DNA from: Catellatospora coxensis
GTDB taxonomy: Bacteria; Actinomycetota; Actinomycetes; Mycobacteriales; Micromonosporaceae
Assembly (NCBI RefSeq): GCF_016862635.1
Contig: NZ_BONI01000031.1
Coordinates: 1 to 64,000, forward strand
Reading direction: 5' to 3'
DNA length: 64,000 bases
Position numbers and translations under genes: made by a program. The notes beneath the pieces were generated by a model. That model was not told the origin of the DNA, searched no databases, and was given only the letters and a program-made list of their open reading frames with translations. The first letter of the stretch is position 1; each line of letters begins with the position of its first letter. Positions 15,296 to 23,800 of this stretch are shown here, piece after piece.

Positions 15296-16918
15296 ATGGA
15301 CGAGGGTATGGCGCCACCGGGTGCGGTCCTCAACGACGAGCAGTTCGACCGGCTCGCCCGATACGGCGCTGTCGAGCCCGTCGAAGCCGGCCAGGACCTG
15401 TACCGGCCCGGAGACGACTCATACGACTTCTTCCTGCTCCGGACGGCCGCGGTGGACATCGTCCACGACGCCACGGCGATCGAGCCGCAACGCACCGTCT
15501 ACCGGTGCCGCCCGGGCGACTTCCTCGGCGAGCTGAGCCTGCTGACCGGCCAGCACGTCTACCTGACGGCCCAGGTGGTGTCGGCCGGGACTGTCGTACG
15601 GATCGGGGCGGCCGGATTGCGCCGGGTCCTTGCCGAACAGGACGACCTCGCCGACCTGCTGATCGCGGCGTTCCAGGAACGGCGTGACGTCATCCGGGCG
15701 GCGGCCGGAGGTGCCCTGGACATCGTCGGCCGGTCGGACGCGTCGGACACCCTCGACCTGCGCAGTTACGCCGCGCAGATGCTCCTGCCGCACTCCTGGC
15801 ACCCGGCCACCTCACCGCACGGCCGCGCGCTGATGACCTCGGCCGGGCTCGGCCCCGACGACCTGCCCGCGGCCGTCTTCCGCGGATCGGTGCTGCGGCG
15901 CGCGAGGCCCGCGACGGTCGCGAAAGCGCTCGGGCTGACGTACCGGGCCGACGGCCGTCCGGTCGACCTCGTCGTCGTGGGCGCCGGACCGGCTGGTCTG
16001 GCCGCCGCCGTGTACGCGGCGTCCGAGGGCCTGACCACCGTCGTGCTGGACCGCAGCGGGCTCGGCGGTCAGGCCGCGAAGACCTCCCGCATCGAGAACT
16101 ACCTGGGCTTTCCGCGCGGCGTCAGCGGCGCGGACCTGACCCGGATGGCGATGGTCCAGGCGCTCAAGTTCGGGGTGCGGATCGCCTCCCCCAGCGCGGT
16201 CGAGGGCCTGGACCTGTCCGACGACCGGCAACCGGCCATCCTGCTGGAGCACGGCGTACGCATCGACTGCCGCGCGGTGATCGCCGCGACCGGGGCGCGC
16301 TACCGCAGCCTCGACCTCGCGCGATGGGTGGCGTACGAGAAGTCCGGCTGCATCCGGTACGCGGCGACCGACCTGGACGTACGGGGTTACGAAGATCAGA
16401 CGGTGGTGGTCGTCGGGGGCGCCAACTCGGCGGGGCAGGCAGCCCTGTCCCTCTGCGCCCGCGGCGCGACGGTCGATCTGATCGTGCGCGGCGCAGACCT
16501 CAACGCCCGGCTCTCCTCCTATCTGGCCGAACGAATCCAGGCGCATCCGCGGATCCGGCTCCACACGGCCACCACGGTCCGCGAGCTGTGCGGCGGCAGA
16601 ATGCTCACCTCCATCGTCGTCGAGCGGTCCGACGGGCAGCGCCGCCGGCTGGCCTGCAGTGCCCTGTTCTGCTTCATCGGCGCCGATCCGGCCTCGGACT
16701 GGCTGCCCGGGGTGGCCAAGGACGACGACGGCTTCATCCTCACCGGCGACCGGCTTCCGGTCGGCGCATCCGGCCCGTCACTGCCGTACCAGACGAGCGC
16801 GCCACGGATCTTCGCGGTCGGCGACCTGCGCTCCGGCTCCAGCAAGCGGGTGGCCGCCGCGATCGGCGAGGGGGCCGGTGCCGTCTCCTCCGTCCACGCG
16901 GCGCTCAGCATGGCCTGA
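15296..16918 (+). CDS. cyclic-nucleotide-binding domain fused to a thioredoxin-reductase-like FAD enzyme lacking CxxC
   Basis: The protein has about 540 residues. Residues 1-130 form a CRP-type cNMP-binding barrel (DFLGELSLLTGQ loop). Residues 225-540 form a two-dinucleotide-fold FAD/NAD(P)H domain with VVVGAGPAGLAAAVYA (FAD), GGQAAKTSRIENYLGFP, VVVVGGANSAGQAAL (NADPH) and FAVGDLRSGSSKRVA. The place where thioredoxin reductase has its redox-active CxxC reads SGCIRY, so it is unlikely to reduce thioredoxin and may pass electrons to another acceptor. I start at ATG 15296 because GGAGGA lies just upstream; a GTG at 15275 is possible. Confidence 0.85.
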   Translation: MDEGMAPPGAVLNDEQFDRLARYGAVEPVEAGQDLYRPGDDSYDFFLLRTAAVDIVHDATAIEPQRTVYRCRPGDFLGELSLLTGQHVYLTAQVVSAGTVVRIGAAGLRRVLAEQDDLADLLIAAFQERRDVIRAAAGGALDIVGRSDASDTLDLRSYAAQMLLPHSWHPATSPHGRALMTSAGLGPDDLPAAVFRGSVLRRARPATVAKALGLTYRADGRPVDLVVVGAGPAGLAAAVYAASEGLTTVVLDRSGLGGQAAKTSRIENYLGFPRGVSGADLTRMAMVQALKFGVRIASPSAVEGLDLSDDRQPAILLEHGVRIDCRAVIAATGARYRSLDLARWVAYEKSGCIRYAATDLDVRGYEDQTVVVVGGANSAGQAALSLCARGATVDLIVRGADLNARLSSYLAERIQAHPRIRLHTATTVRELCGGRMLTSIVVERSDGQRRRLACSALFCFIGADPASDWLPGVAKDDDGFILTGDRLPVGASGPSLPYQTSAPRIFAVGDLRSGSSKRVAAAIGEGAGAVSSVHAALSMA

Positions 16919-16996
16919 ATCCGGCCGACAACGGCCTGGTTCACGAGACATGACTCTCACTATCGCGTCCGGAAGGCCGATCGATCCGGACGCGGC

Positions 16997-17929
16997 ATGC
17001 CAGAGAATGTCGGCATGGATTCCCCCTTGATCCTTTCCAGCCTGCCTTTCGCTCTGGGCGTCGTCATGCTGGGGCTGGGCCTCAGCCTGACCGTGGAGGA
17101 CTTCCGGCGGGTGGGCCAGCATCCCCGGGCGGTGGCGGTCGCGTTGCTGTGCCAGATCGTGCTGCTGCCCGCGGTCTGCTTCGGCCTGGTGCTCGCCTTC
17201 GGGCTCCCGCCGGCGCTGGCGCTGGGGTTGATACTGGTCGCGGCGTCGCCGGGCGGCCCCACCGCCAACCTGTACAGCCACCTGTTCGGTGGCCGCGTCG
17301 CGCTCAGCATCACCCTGACCGCGACCAACTCGGTCCTGGTGGTGGTCACCCTGCCGATCGTGGTGAACCTCTCGGCCGGGTACTTCCTGGCCGACGGGGC
17401 CACGCTGGGGCTCCAGTTCGGCAAGATCCTTCAGGTCTTCCTGATCGTGCTGTTCCCGGTCCTGATCGGGATGCTCGTACGGGCGTGGGCACCGCGGTTG
17501 GCACGGCACCTCGACCGCCCGGTCAAGGTGCTGTCGGTCCTGGTCCTCGTCACTGTCATCAGCGCCGTGCTGTACGGGGAGCGGGAGAACCTCGCCGACT
17601 ACTTCGTCGCGGTCGGGCTGGCCGTGCTGGCCTTCAACCTGGTGAGCCTGGCGGTCGGCTACGGCGTGCCGCGCCTGGCGGGCGTCGAGCATCGCTCGGC
17701 CATCGCGGCCGGGTTCGAGATCGGCATCCACAACACCGCCTTCGCCATCACGGTCGCGCTGAGCCCGGCATTGCTGAACAACGCCGAGATGGCCATCCCC
17801 GGCGCGGTGTACGGCATCGTCATGTTCTTCACGGCGGCCGGGTTCGGCTGGTTGATCACCCGCCGAGCTCAGCCCGGCTCGACCCGGTCAGAGCCCGCCG
17901 AGGAACTTGTCGGCTCGGCCGGCGAATAG
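16997..17929 (+). CDS. bile acid:sodium symporter family (BASS) membrane transporter
   Basis: This integral membrane protein has 310 residues and about nine or ten hydrophobic segments. The ASPGGPTANLYSHL segment and the later FEIGIHNTAFAI segment match the two crossover motifs of the BASS fold. The family carries organic anions with sodium; the substrate here is unknown. ATG 17015 is an alternative start, as neither start has a strong ribosome site. Its last 42 bp overlap the end of the convergent AfsR-like gene. Confidence 0.87.
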   Translation: MPENVGMDSPLILSSLPFALGVVMLGLGLSLTVEDFRRVGQHPRAVAVALLCQIVLLPAVCFGLVLAFGLPPALALGLILVAASPGGPTANLYSHLFGGRVALSITLTATNSVLVVVTLPIVVNLSAGYFLADGATLGLQFGKILQVFLIVLFPVLIGMLVRAWAPRLARHLDRPVKVLSVLVLVTVISAVLYGERENLADYFVAVGLAVLAFNLVSLAVGYGVPRLAGVEHRSAIAAGFEIGIHNTAFAITVALSPALLNNAEMAIPGAVYGIVMFFTAAGFGWLITRRAQPGSTRSEPAEELVGSAGE

Positions 17930-20900
17930 GAAGGACTCGCGTTCGGCGGACAGCCGGCGGGCCTTCTCGGCGGCTGCCCGTACGACCTCGACGGGTTCGC
18001 CGCGAGCGTGCAGCAGGCGCGCCCGCAGCAGCAGGACGAGCCCTTCGGCATACCGCTGGCCGTAGGCGTCGAGCGCGTGGTCCGCGTGGTCGAGGGCGGC
18101 TGCCGCCTTGTCCGGCATCCCGGCGGCCAGCCACATGTCCGCTATCAACGCGTAGTGGTACGCGACGCCCCACCGCGGCGGGTCCACCAGTGACCCGGCG
18201 AGGAGCTGTTCGGCCTCCGTCGTGACGCCGACCGGCTCCTCGCCGGTCAGGGCACGGGCCCAGTACCAGTTCAGCCGTACGTAGATCTCCTGCTGGACGG
18301 CGGCGCGGCCGGTGCCCACGGCCATCCACCGCTCGATCGTGCGCATCACCCAGCCCGCGTCACCGGCCATCGAGGCGATGATGGTGATGTAGTAGGCCCA
18401 GGTCGCCACCGCGTAGGGGTCGTCGGGCCCGTTCCATTCGTCGATCATGGACCCGGCTGTCTCGGCGTCACCGTGCATTGCGGTCAGCACGGCGTGCCAG
18501 CCGGGCCACTCGCCGGAGACGTCGCGCCGGATCGGGGTCTCGCTGTGCGAGGAGACGACGCCCTCGAGAAGGGCGCGGTTGTTGGCGTTGAAGCACCGGT
18601 ACGCCTCGCCGATGTTGCCGATGTCCCACTGGTGCAGGCCCCAGGCCTGCCTGCCGTACACCTGGACGACCGGGTCCGGGGACGCCTCGCCCTGGTCGCG
18701 CAGGCGGCGGACCAGCCGTTCGCGGTCCCACTCCAGGAAGGTGTAGGCCCCGAACAGGCGGGCGAACAGCAGGCCGGCGGCGTCGACGTCCCGGCCGAGC
18801 TGGCGGGCCAGGAGTTCGGCACGCTCCAGCAGGTCGAACGTCGTCCCGCCGAACCCGGCCTGCCGGCGCGGAGCGATCGCCAGCAGCGACAGGGCGGACA
18901 GTTCGAGCTCCGGAAGCCCGGCCGTCCGCGCGATCTGGGCGGCCGCTTCCAGGTGGCGATCGGCGGCGGCGAACGCGAGCTTGGTCGCGGCGCGACGGCC
19001 GGCCCGCTTGAGCGCCTCCACCGTGCGGACCGGATCGGCCAGCGGGCCGGCCGCCCACAGGTGGAAGGCGAGGCGTTCGGTGATCGACTCGTCGTCCGCC
19101 GGGCTCTGCTCCAGCGCGTCCGCGATGCGCAGGTGCTGCCGGACGGACTGCTGACGCGCCGCGGTCTCGGTGACCGACTCGCGGACGATGTCGTGCGCGA
19201 AGCGCCACGAGAACGGATCCTCCGGCCGCGTTTCGAGCAGGCCGAGGGCATGCAGCGGCTGGAGGCGTTCGAGGCAGTCGGCGACGGCGACGCCGGCGGC
19301 GCGGGCGAGCAGGCCGAGGTCGACGTCGCGTCCGATGAGCGCGGCCAACCGCAGCAGGTCGCGAACGCTGTCGTCGAGGCCCGCCATCCGGTCCCGTACG
19401 ACGTCACGCACCGTGGACGGCACCCCGGCGCGGGCCGAGGTGTCGCCGTCACCGAACGCGCCACGGTCGCTCAGCAGCCGCGACAGCTCACGGACGAAGA
19501 ACGGATTGCCGGCCGTACGGGCGTGGATGCCGCGGGCTGTCTCCACGCCCGGCGCCTGCCCGGTCTCGCGGCGGATCAGTTCGGCCACGTCGGTGAGGCT
19601 GAGCGGGCCGAGCTGGATCCTGCGGTGGCTGGGCAGGCGGCTGGCGGCGGCCAATACCCGGGAGAGGTCGGAGCCGGGTGTGGGCGCACGGTCGCGCAGC
19701 GCGCCTATGATCGCGGTCCCGTTCGGCAGCCGGGCAGCCAGGTGGCCGAAAAGCTGAAGCGAGGCGGCATCTGCCCACTGAAGATCGTCTATGACGAGCA
19801 GCAGCGGCCGTTCCGTCGCCGCCTGACCGATGACGGTGACGATCTGCTCGAACAGCCGGAACTGGGCGCGCCCGCCGGCGGCGGGCGGCGCGCCGTCGTC
19901 GCCCCGGGACTCCAGCAGGCCACCGACCTCGCCGGCGAGCCACTTCTCGCGGGCAGGCGCGGGCAGGCTGTCGATGACGACGGTGAGCGCCTGCTCCCAC
20001 GGCCACATCGACGGCGTTCCGTCGCCTTCCAGGCAGGAGGCCCAGACGGCCAGCACACCGCGCTGGTCCGCCGCGGCGGCGGCCTCCTGCAGCAGGCGCG
20101 TCTTGCCCGCACCCGGTTCGCCTTCGACGATGCCGAGCCCGGTCCGGCCGGCGAGCGCCTCCTCGACGGCCTGCCGGAGCACGCCGAGTTCCTCACTTCG
20201 GCCGACAAGTCCGGCCGCCTGCGTGGCCCGCACCCGGTCGCCGTCGTCGCCCGTACCCGGTCCGCGCGCACCGCCGCCCAACGCACCGGCCGATGCGGGC
20301 GGCATCGAGCTCTGCGTCAACGCTCGCAGGTGCGCGGCCTGCAGCGCCGGGCCGGGGTCGATGCCCAGCTCCTCGGCGAGGCGGTCACGGACCGTGTGAA
20401 ACGCCGACAGCCCCTCCGCCTGCCGCCCGGCGGCGCTGAGGGCGGTGATGAGGTTGGCCTGCAATGGTTCGTGGAAACTCGCCGTCGACGCGGCCAGCTG
20501 CAACGCTGGGATCACCCGGTCCGGCCGGCCGAACGCCACGGCGAGTTCGGCCGCCGCCGCACAGGCGGCATAGAACTCGTCGTCGAGGGCGGCCAGGACC
20601 GAGGCCGGGGCCGGCCCGGAGAACAGGCCGTCCCCGGCACGGCCCTGCCAGAGGCTGAGCGCTTCGACGTAGTGATCGAGCGCCGCTGCGCGGTCCTGCC
20701 CGGCCAGCGCGCCGCGAGCGGCTTCCAGGCGCTTGCGGAACGTGACCAGGTCGAGGTCGAGGGTGCCGGGGCCGACGCTGAACACGTACGCGTTGCCGCG
20801 CCGGTGCAGGTATGTCCCGGCTTCCCGGGCGGGCAGCGCGGGTTCGAGCAGCCGCCGCAACGCCCCGATGTACTTCTGGATGACGTTGAGCGCGCTGGCG

Positions 20901-21127
20901 GGCACGTCCGCTTCCCAGATCAGGTCGATCAGCTCCGTGGTGCTGACGGGACGGCCCACGCGAGCCAGCAGCAGCGTCAACAGCTGCGCCTGCTGCCGGG
21001 GACCGGGGTCCAGCTCGACGCCGTCACACCACACCCGCAACGGCCCGAGGATCTGCAGGCGCAGCGAACCGGCGCCAGCCGGCCGATCATCGCCGCTGCG
21101 CCGAACAGGACGGGCTGGCCCAGCCAT
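17888..21127 (-). CDS. AfsR-like SARP-ATPase transcriptional regulator
   Basis: The protein has 1079 residues. An N-terminal SARP DNA-binding domain (LRLQILGPLRVW) and a BTAD domain fill the first 270 or so. A large AAA/STAND ATPase follows, with Walker A GEPGAGKTRLL and Walker B LLLVIDDLQWAD, and then TPR-rich helices to the end. I start at ATG 21127 with GGGGAG upstream; the frame is open further to 21403 but reads Arg-rich non-domain sequence. The N-terminus is strikingly like the partial regulator at 1-204. Such proteins integrate signals to activate secondary metabolism. Its target is unknown. Confidence 0.9.
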   Translation of the reverse strand: MAGPARPVRRSGDDRPAGAGSLRLQILGPLRVWCDGVELDPGPRQQAQLLTLLLARVGRPVSTTELIDLIWEADVPASALNVIQKYIGALRRLLEPALPAREAGTYLHRRGNAYVFSVGPGTLDLDLVTFRKRLEAARGALAGQDRAAALDHYVEALSLWQGRAGDGLFSGPAPASVLAALDDEFYAACAAAAELAVAFGRPDRVIPALQLAASTASFHEPLQANLITALSAAGRQAEGLSAFHTVRDRLAEELGIDPGPALQAAHLRALTQSSMPPASAGALGGGARGPGTGDDGDRVRATQAAGLVGRSEELGVLRQAVEEALAGRTGLGIVEGEPGAGKTRLLQEAAAAADQRGVLAVWASCLEGDGTPSMWPWEQALTVVIDSLPAPAREKWLAGEVGGLLESRGDDGAPPAAGGRAQFRLFEQIVTVIGQAATERPLLLVIDDLQWADAASLQLFGHLAARLPNGTAIIGALRDRAPTPGSDLSRVLAAASRLPSHRRIQLGPLSLTDVAELIRRETGQAPGVETARGIHARTAGNPFFVRELSRLLSDRGAFGDGDTSARAGVPSTVRDVVRDRMAGLDDSVRDLLRLAALIGRDVDLGLLARAAGVAVADCLERLQPLHALGLLETRPEDPFSWRFAHDIVRESVTETAARQQSVRQHLRIADALEQSPADDESITERLAFHLWAAGPLADPVRTVEALKRAGRRAATKLAFAAADRHLEAAAQIARTAGLPELELSALSLLAIAPRRQAGFGGTTFDLLERAELLARQLGRDVDAAGLLFARLFGAYTFLEWDRERLVRRLRDQGEASPDPVVQVYGRQAWGLHQWDIGNIGEAYRCFNANNRALLEGVVSSHSETPIRRDVSGEWPGWHAVLTAMHGDAETAGSMIDEWNGPDDPYAVATWAYYITIIASMAGDAGWVMRTIERWMAVGTGRAAVQQEIYVRLNWYWARALTGEEPVGVTTEAEQLLAGSLVDPPRWGVAYHYALIADMWLAAGMPDKAAAALDHADHALDAYGQRYAEGLVLLLRARLLHARGEPVEVVRAAAEKARRLSAERESFLFAGRADKFLGGL

Positions 21128-21396
21128 GTCTGTCGACTCCCCGGGTGGACATAACACATGGAGCCGCTGGCGATCTTGCCGGACCGCAGCGTGCGCAAAG
21201 TTTAACCGCGCGTGTCTGTCGCGCAGGAGGTGGGCCATATCGCGTCGACGCCCCGCGGCCGATCCTCGCGGCCGGCGCCTTCGCCACTGCCTGTAGCCGC
21301 TTGCTGTACGGCTACTGAACGACGCGGCGCGCCGGTTCGGAAGCGGCTTCAGAAACGATTCCGTAGGCGTCAAGTACGCCGAATTAGCCTGTGCCA

Positions 21397-21612
21397 ATGA
21401 CATTGAAGAATGGCCATGCCGCTAGCAAGCTGGGCCTACGGATCCACCTTCTCTCCTTCGTGGTCGGCATCCTTATCCAGGTGGTGTTGTGGGGGCTGCT
21501 CACGCCGAACCTGTTCTTCTGGCCCCTGTGGTCGGTGCTGGCCTGGGGCATCGGGCTGGTGTTCCACGTCCGCGCCGTACGTAAATCCGCCGCCCAGCCC
21601 CCCTGGCACTGA
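21397..21612 (+). CDS. small 2TM-domain membrane protein
   Basis: The protein has 71 residues (73 from the GTG at 21391). Two hydrophobic helices (LLSFVVGILIQVVLWGLL and WPLWSVLAWGIGLVFHV) are joined by a short NLFF turn, with a basic C-terminus. This is the pattern of the 2TM family, often found beside or fused to regulators. It is divergent from the AfsR-like gene and 28 bp upstream of the DUF4188 gene. Function unknown. Confidence 0.7.
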   Translation: MTLKNGHAASKLGLRIHLLSFVVGILIQVVLWGLLTPNLFFWPLWSVLAWGIGLVFHVRAVRKSAAQPPWH

Positions 21613-21640
21613 GCCTTTGCGCGAAGGGAGGGGCTTGGCC

Positions 21641-22150
21641 ATGCCAACCCGCGTCAACCCGCAGAGCGCCGACCTGTCGTCGTATTCCGACCTCGTAGTG
21701 GTCTACCTGGGAATGCGCGTCAACCGGCGGTACGGCCTCCGCACACTGCTGGGCCACGGTCCCCGCATCGGCAGATCCGCGACCGATCAGCCGGATGGGC
21801 TGCTGGCGCACGAGTCGATGGTGTGGTCGCTGTCCCCCATGCACGTCGGCATGTGCCAGTACTGGCGTGACCTGCCCTCGCTGCTGGCCTGGACCCGCTC
21901 CAGACCGCACCGTTCGTGGTGGCGCAACTTCCTGCGCGACAGCGGCGGCACGGACTTCTGGCACGAGACCTACCGCATGGGGGGCGGCATGGAGGCGATG
22001 TTCGACGACGTCGCCAAACCTCGGGGCTTCGCGCGGTTCGCTCCGGTGCATCCGGCGCAAGGTCCCATGTTCGGCTCGGCCACGCGGGCCGGCCGACCCG
22101 AGAACGTGGCACCTGTCCTCAGCGTGGAGGAGCTGTACGCCACGGCATAG
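21641..22150 (+). CDS. DUF4188 family protein
   Basis: This 169-residue protein starts at ATG 21641 with GAAGGGAGG nine or ten bases upstream; earlier in-frame codons overlap the 2TM gene. Sequence features such as LVVVYLGMRVNRRYGLR, the central SLPSLLAWTRS-like region and FWHETY match the DUF4188/monooxygenase-like family of small dimeric proteins with unproven chemistry. It is co-directional with the 2TM gene. A strong 17-bp hairpin lies just downstream. Confidence 0.75.
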   Translation: MPTRVNPQSADLSSYSDLVVVYLGMRVNRRYGLRTLLGHGPRIGRSATDQPDGLLAHESMVWSLSPMHVGMCQYWRDLPSLLAWTRSRPHRSWWRNFLRDSGGTDFWHETYRMGGGMEAMFDDVAKPRGFARFAPVHPAQGPMFGSATRAGRPENVAPVLSVEELYATA

Positions 22151-22251
22151 GTGACTGACGCGACGAATGCACGATCTCAGTCCTGTTGCGGGCTCACCTG
22201 GTGCCGGCGCCCGGCCGGGTGGCGTCGCGAGTCGCCAGGTGGGCGGGGGGA

Positions 22252-22289
22252 GGTCGAGCGGGTGCCGGCGATCCGGCACCCGCTCGACC
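22252..22289. terminator. bidirectional terminator between DUF4188 and the GH114-like gene
   Basis: Perfect 17-bp arms (22252-22268 and 22273-22289) enclose a CGAT loop. The hairpin lies between two converging genes. Confidence 0.85.
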
Positions 22290-22293
22290 GGTG

Positions 22294-23800
22294 TCAGTTG
22301 AGCAGTGTCACGACGGGGAAGGCGCCGCTCGACCCCGGCAGGCGGTCGGTGGTGTTGTTCTTGATGTAGCCGAGGCGGAACTGGGCTCCAGGGGCGAGGC
22401 CCACGCTCGCCAGGGGCACGGCGGCTTCGATGACGGTGTCGTTGCGGACGAACGTCATCGCGCCCAGCGGGGTCCAGGACCAGCCGCTGCCGCCGTGGTC
22501 GTACAGGTTGGCGTTCTCCAGCATGTAGTCCCCGCCGGACGGGTTGGTCCAGCCGGCGGCGTTGTATCCGGTGCCGGTGTTGTTGTCGGTGTTCAGGAAG
22601 AACTGGCCGAGCACGTTCAGGCCGGTGCCCTTGACGCACAGGTAGAGCGTGGTGCCGTTGTTGGTCACCGACACCGACTGCACGCCGGTGCCGCCGGACA
22701 GCACCGGCGTCACGCTCGCCCAGTCCCCGGCCGACCCGTCCACGGTGATCGCCGGGTAGCCGCCGCCGGACGACGCCGTGGTGAACGTGCCGTTGGGGCT
22801 GTTGGCGGTGCCACCGGAGGACACGGAACGAACCCGGAACTGGTACGCCGTACCCGGCGCCAGCCCCGACAACGTCACCGAGTGGCTGGTCGCATTGCTC
22901 GCCCCGGTCGCGGTCGAGCCGTAGGCCGTCGACGTGCCGTACTCGACGACCGACGACGACGCCACGTCCGTCGCCCACGTGACCGTCGCACCGGTGCTGG
23001 TCACGTTCGCGTACTGGACGTTGCTGATCACCGGCGCGCCGCCCCCGCCGCCGGAACCGTTGAGCAGGGTCACCACGGGGAACGTGCCGCTCGCGGCCGG
23101 GAGCCGGTCGGTGGCGGAGTTGTTCTTCAGGTAGCCCAGCCGCAGTGGCGACCCCGGGCTCAGGCCCAGTGTCGACAGCGGGATCGCCGCCTCGACCACG
23201 GTGTCGTTGCGGACGAACGTGACCGCGCCCAGCGACGTCCAGGCCCAGCCGCCGCCCGCGTGGCGGTACAGGTTGCCGTTCTCCAGCATGTAGTCCGCGC
23301 CCGACGGGTTGTTCCAGCCGGTGGCGGTGTACCCGGTGCCGGTGTTGTTGTCGGTGTTCAGGAAGAACTGGCCGAACACGTTGAGCCCGGTCCCCCTGGT
23401 GAGCAGGTAGAGGTTGGTGGCGTTGTTGGCCACCGACACCGACTGCACGGTCGTGCTGCCGGTCATCGCGGGCGTGACGCTCCCCCAGTCGCCGGCCGAC
23501 CCGTCCACGGTGATCGCCGGATACGAGCCGCCGGACGGGGCCGTGGTGAAGGTGCCGTTGGGGCTGTTCGTCGTGCCACCGGCCGAGACCGACCGCACCC
23601 GGAACTGGTACGCCGTACCCGGCGCCAGCCCCGACAACGTCACCGAGTGACCGGTCACGTTGCTCGCCCCGGTCGCGGTCGAGCCGTAGGCCGTCGACGT
23701 GCCGTATTCGACCACCGACGACGAAGCCACGTCAGTGGTCCAGGTGACCGTCGCACCGGTGCTGGTCACGTTCGCGTACTGCACGTTCGAGATCACCGGC
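22294..23800 (-). repeat. in-frame tandem duplication of about 765 bp in the GH114-like gene
   Basis: Copy 1 spans about 22294-23035 and copy 2 about 23059-23800. Matching points such as the ATCACCGGC at 23027 and 23792 are exactly 765 bp apart, and the two copies share long identical stretches. One codon differs in length. Each copy encodes one FN3 domain plus one binding-like domain. Confidence 0.9.

Noticed and set aside
18473-21154. An open frame of almost 900 codons on the forward strand opposite the AfsR-like gene
   Set aside because: It is the antisense shadow of a gene with clear SARP and ATPase motifs. It shows no recognisable domain.
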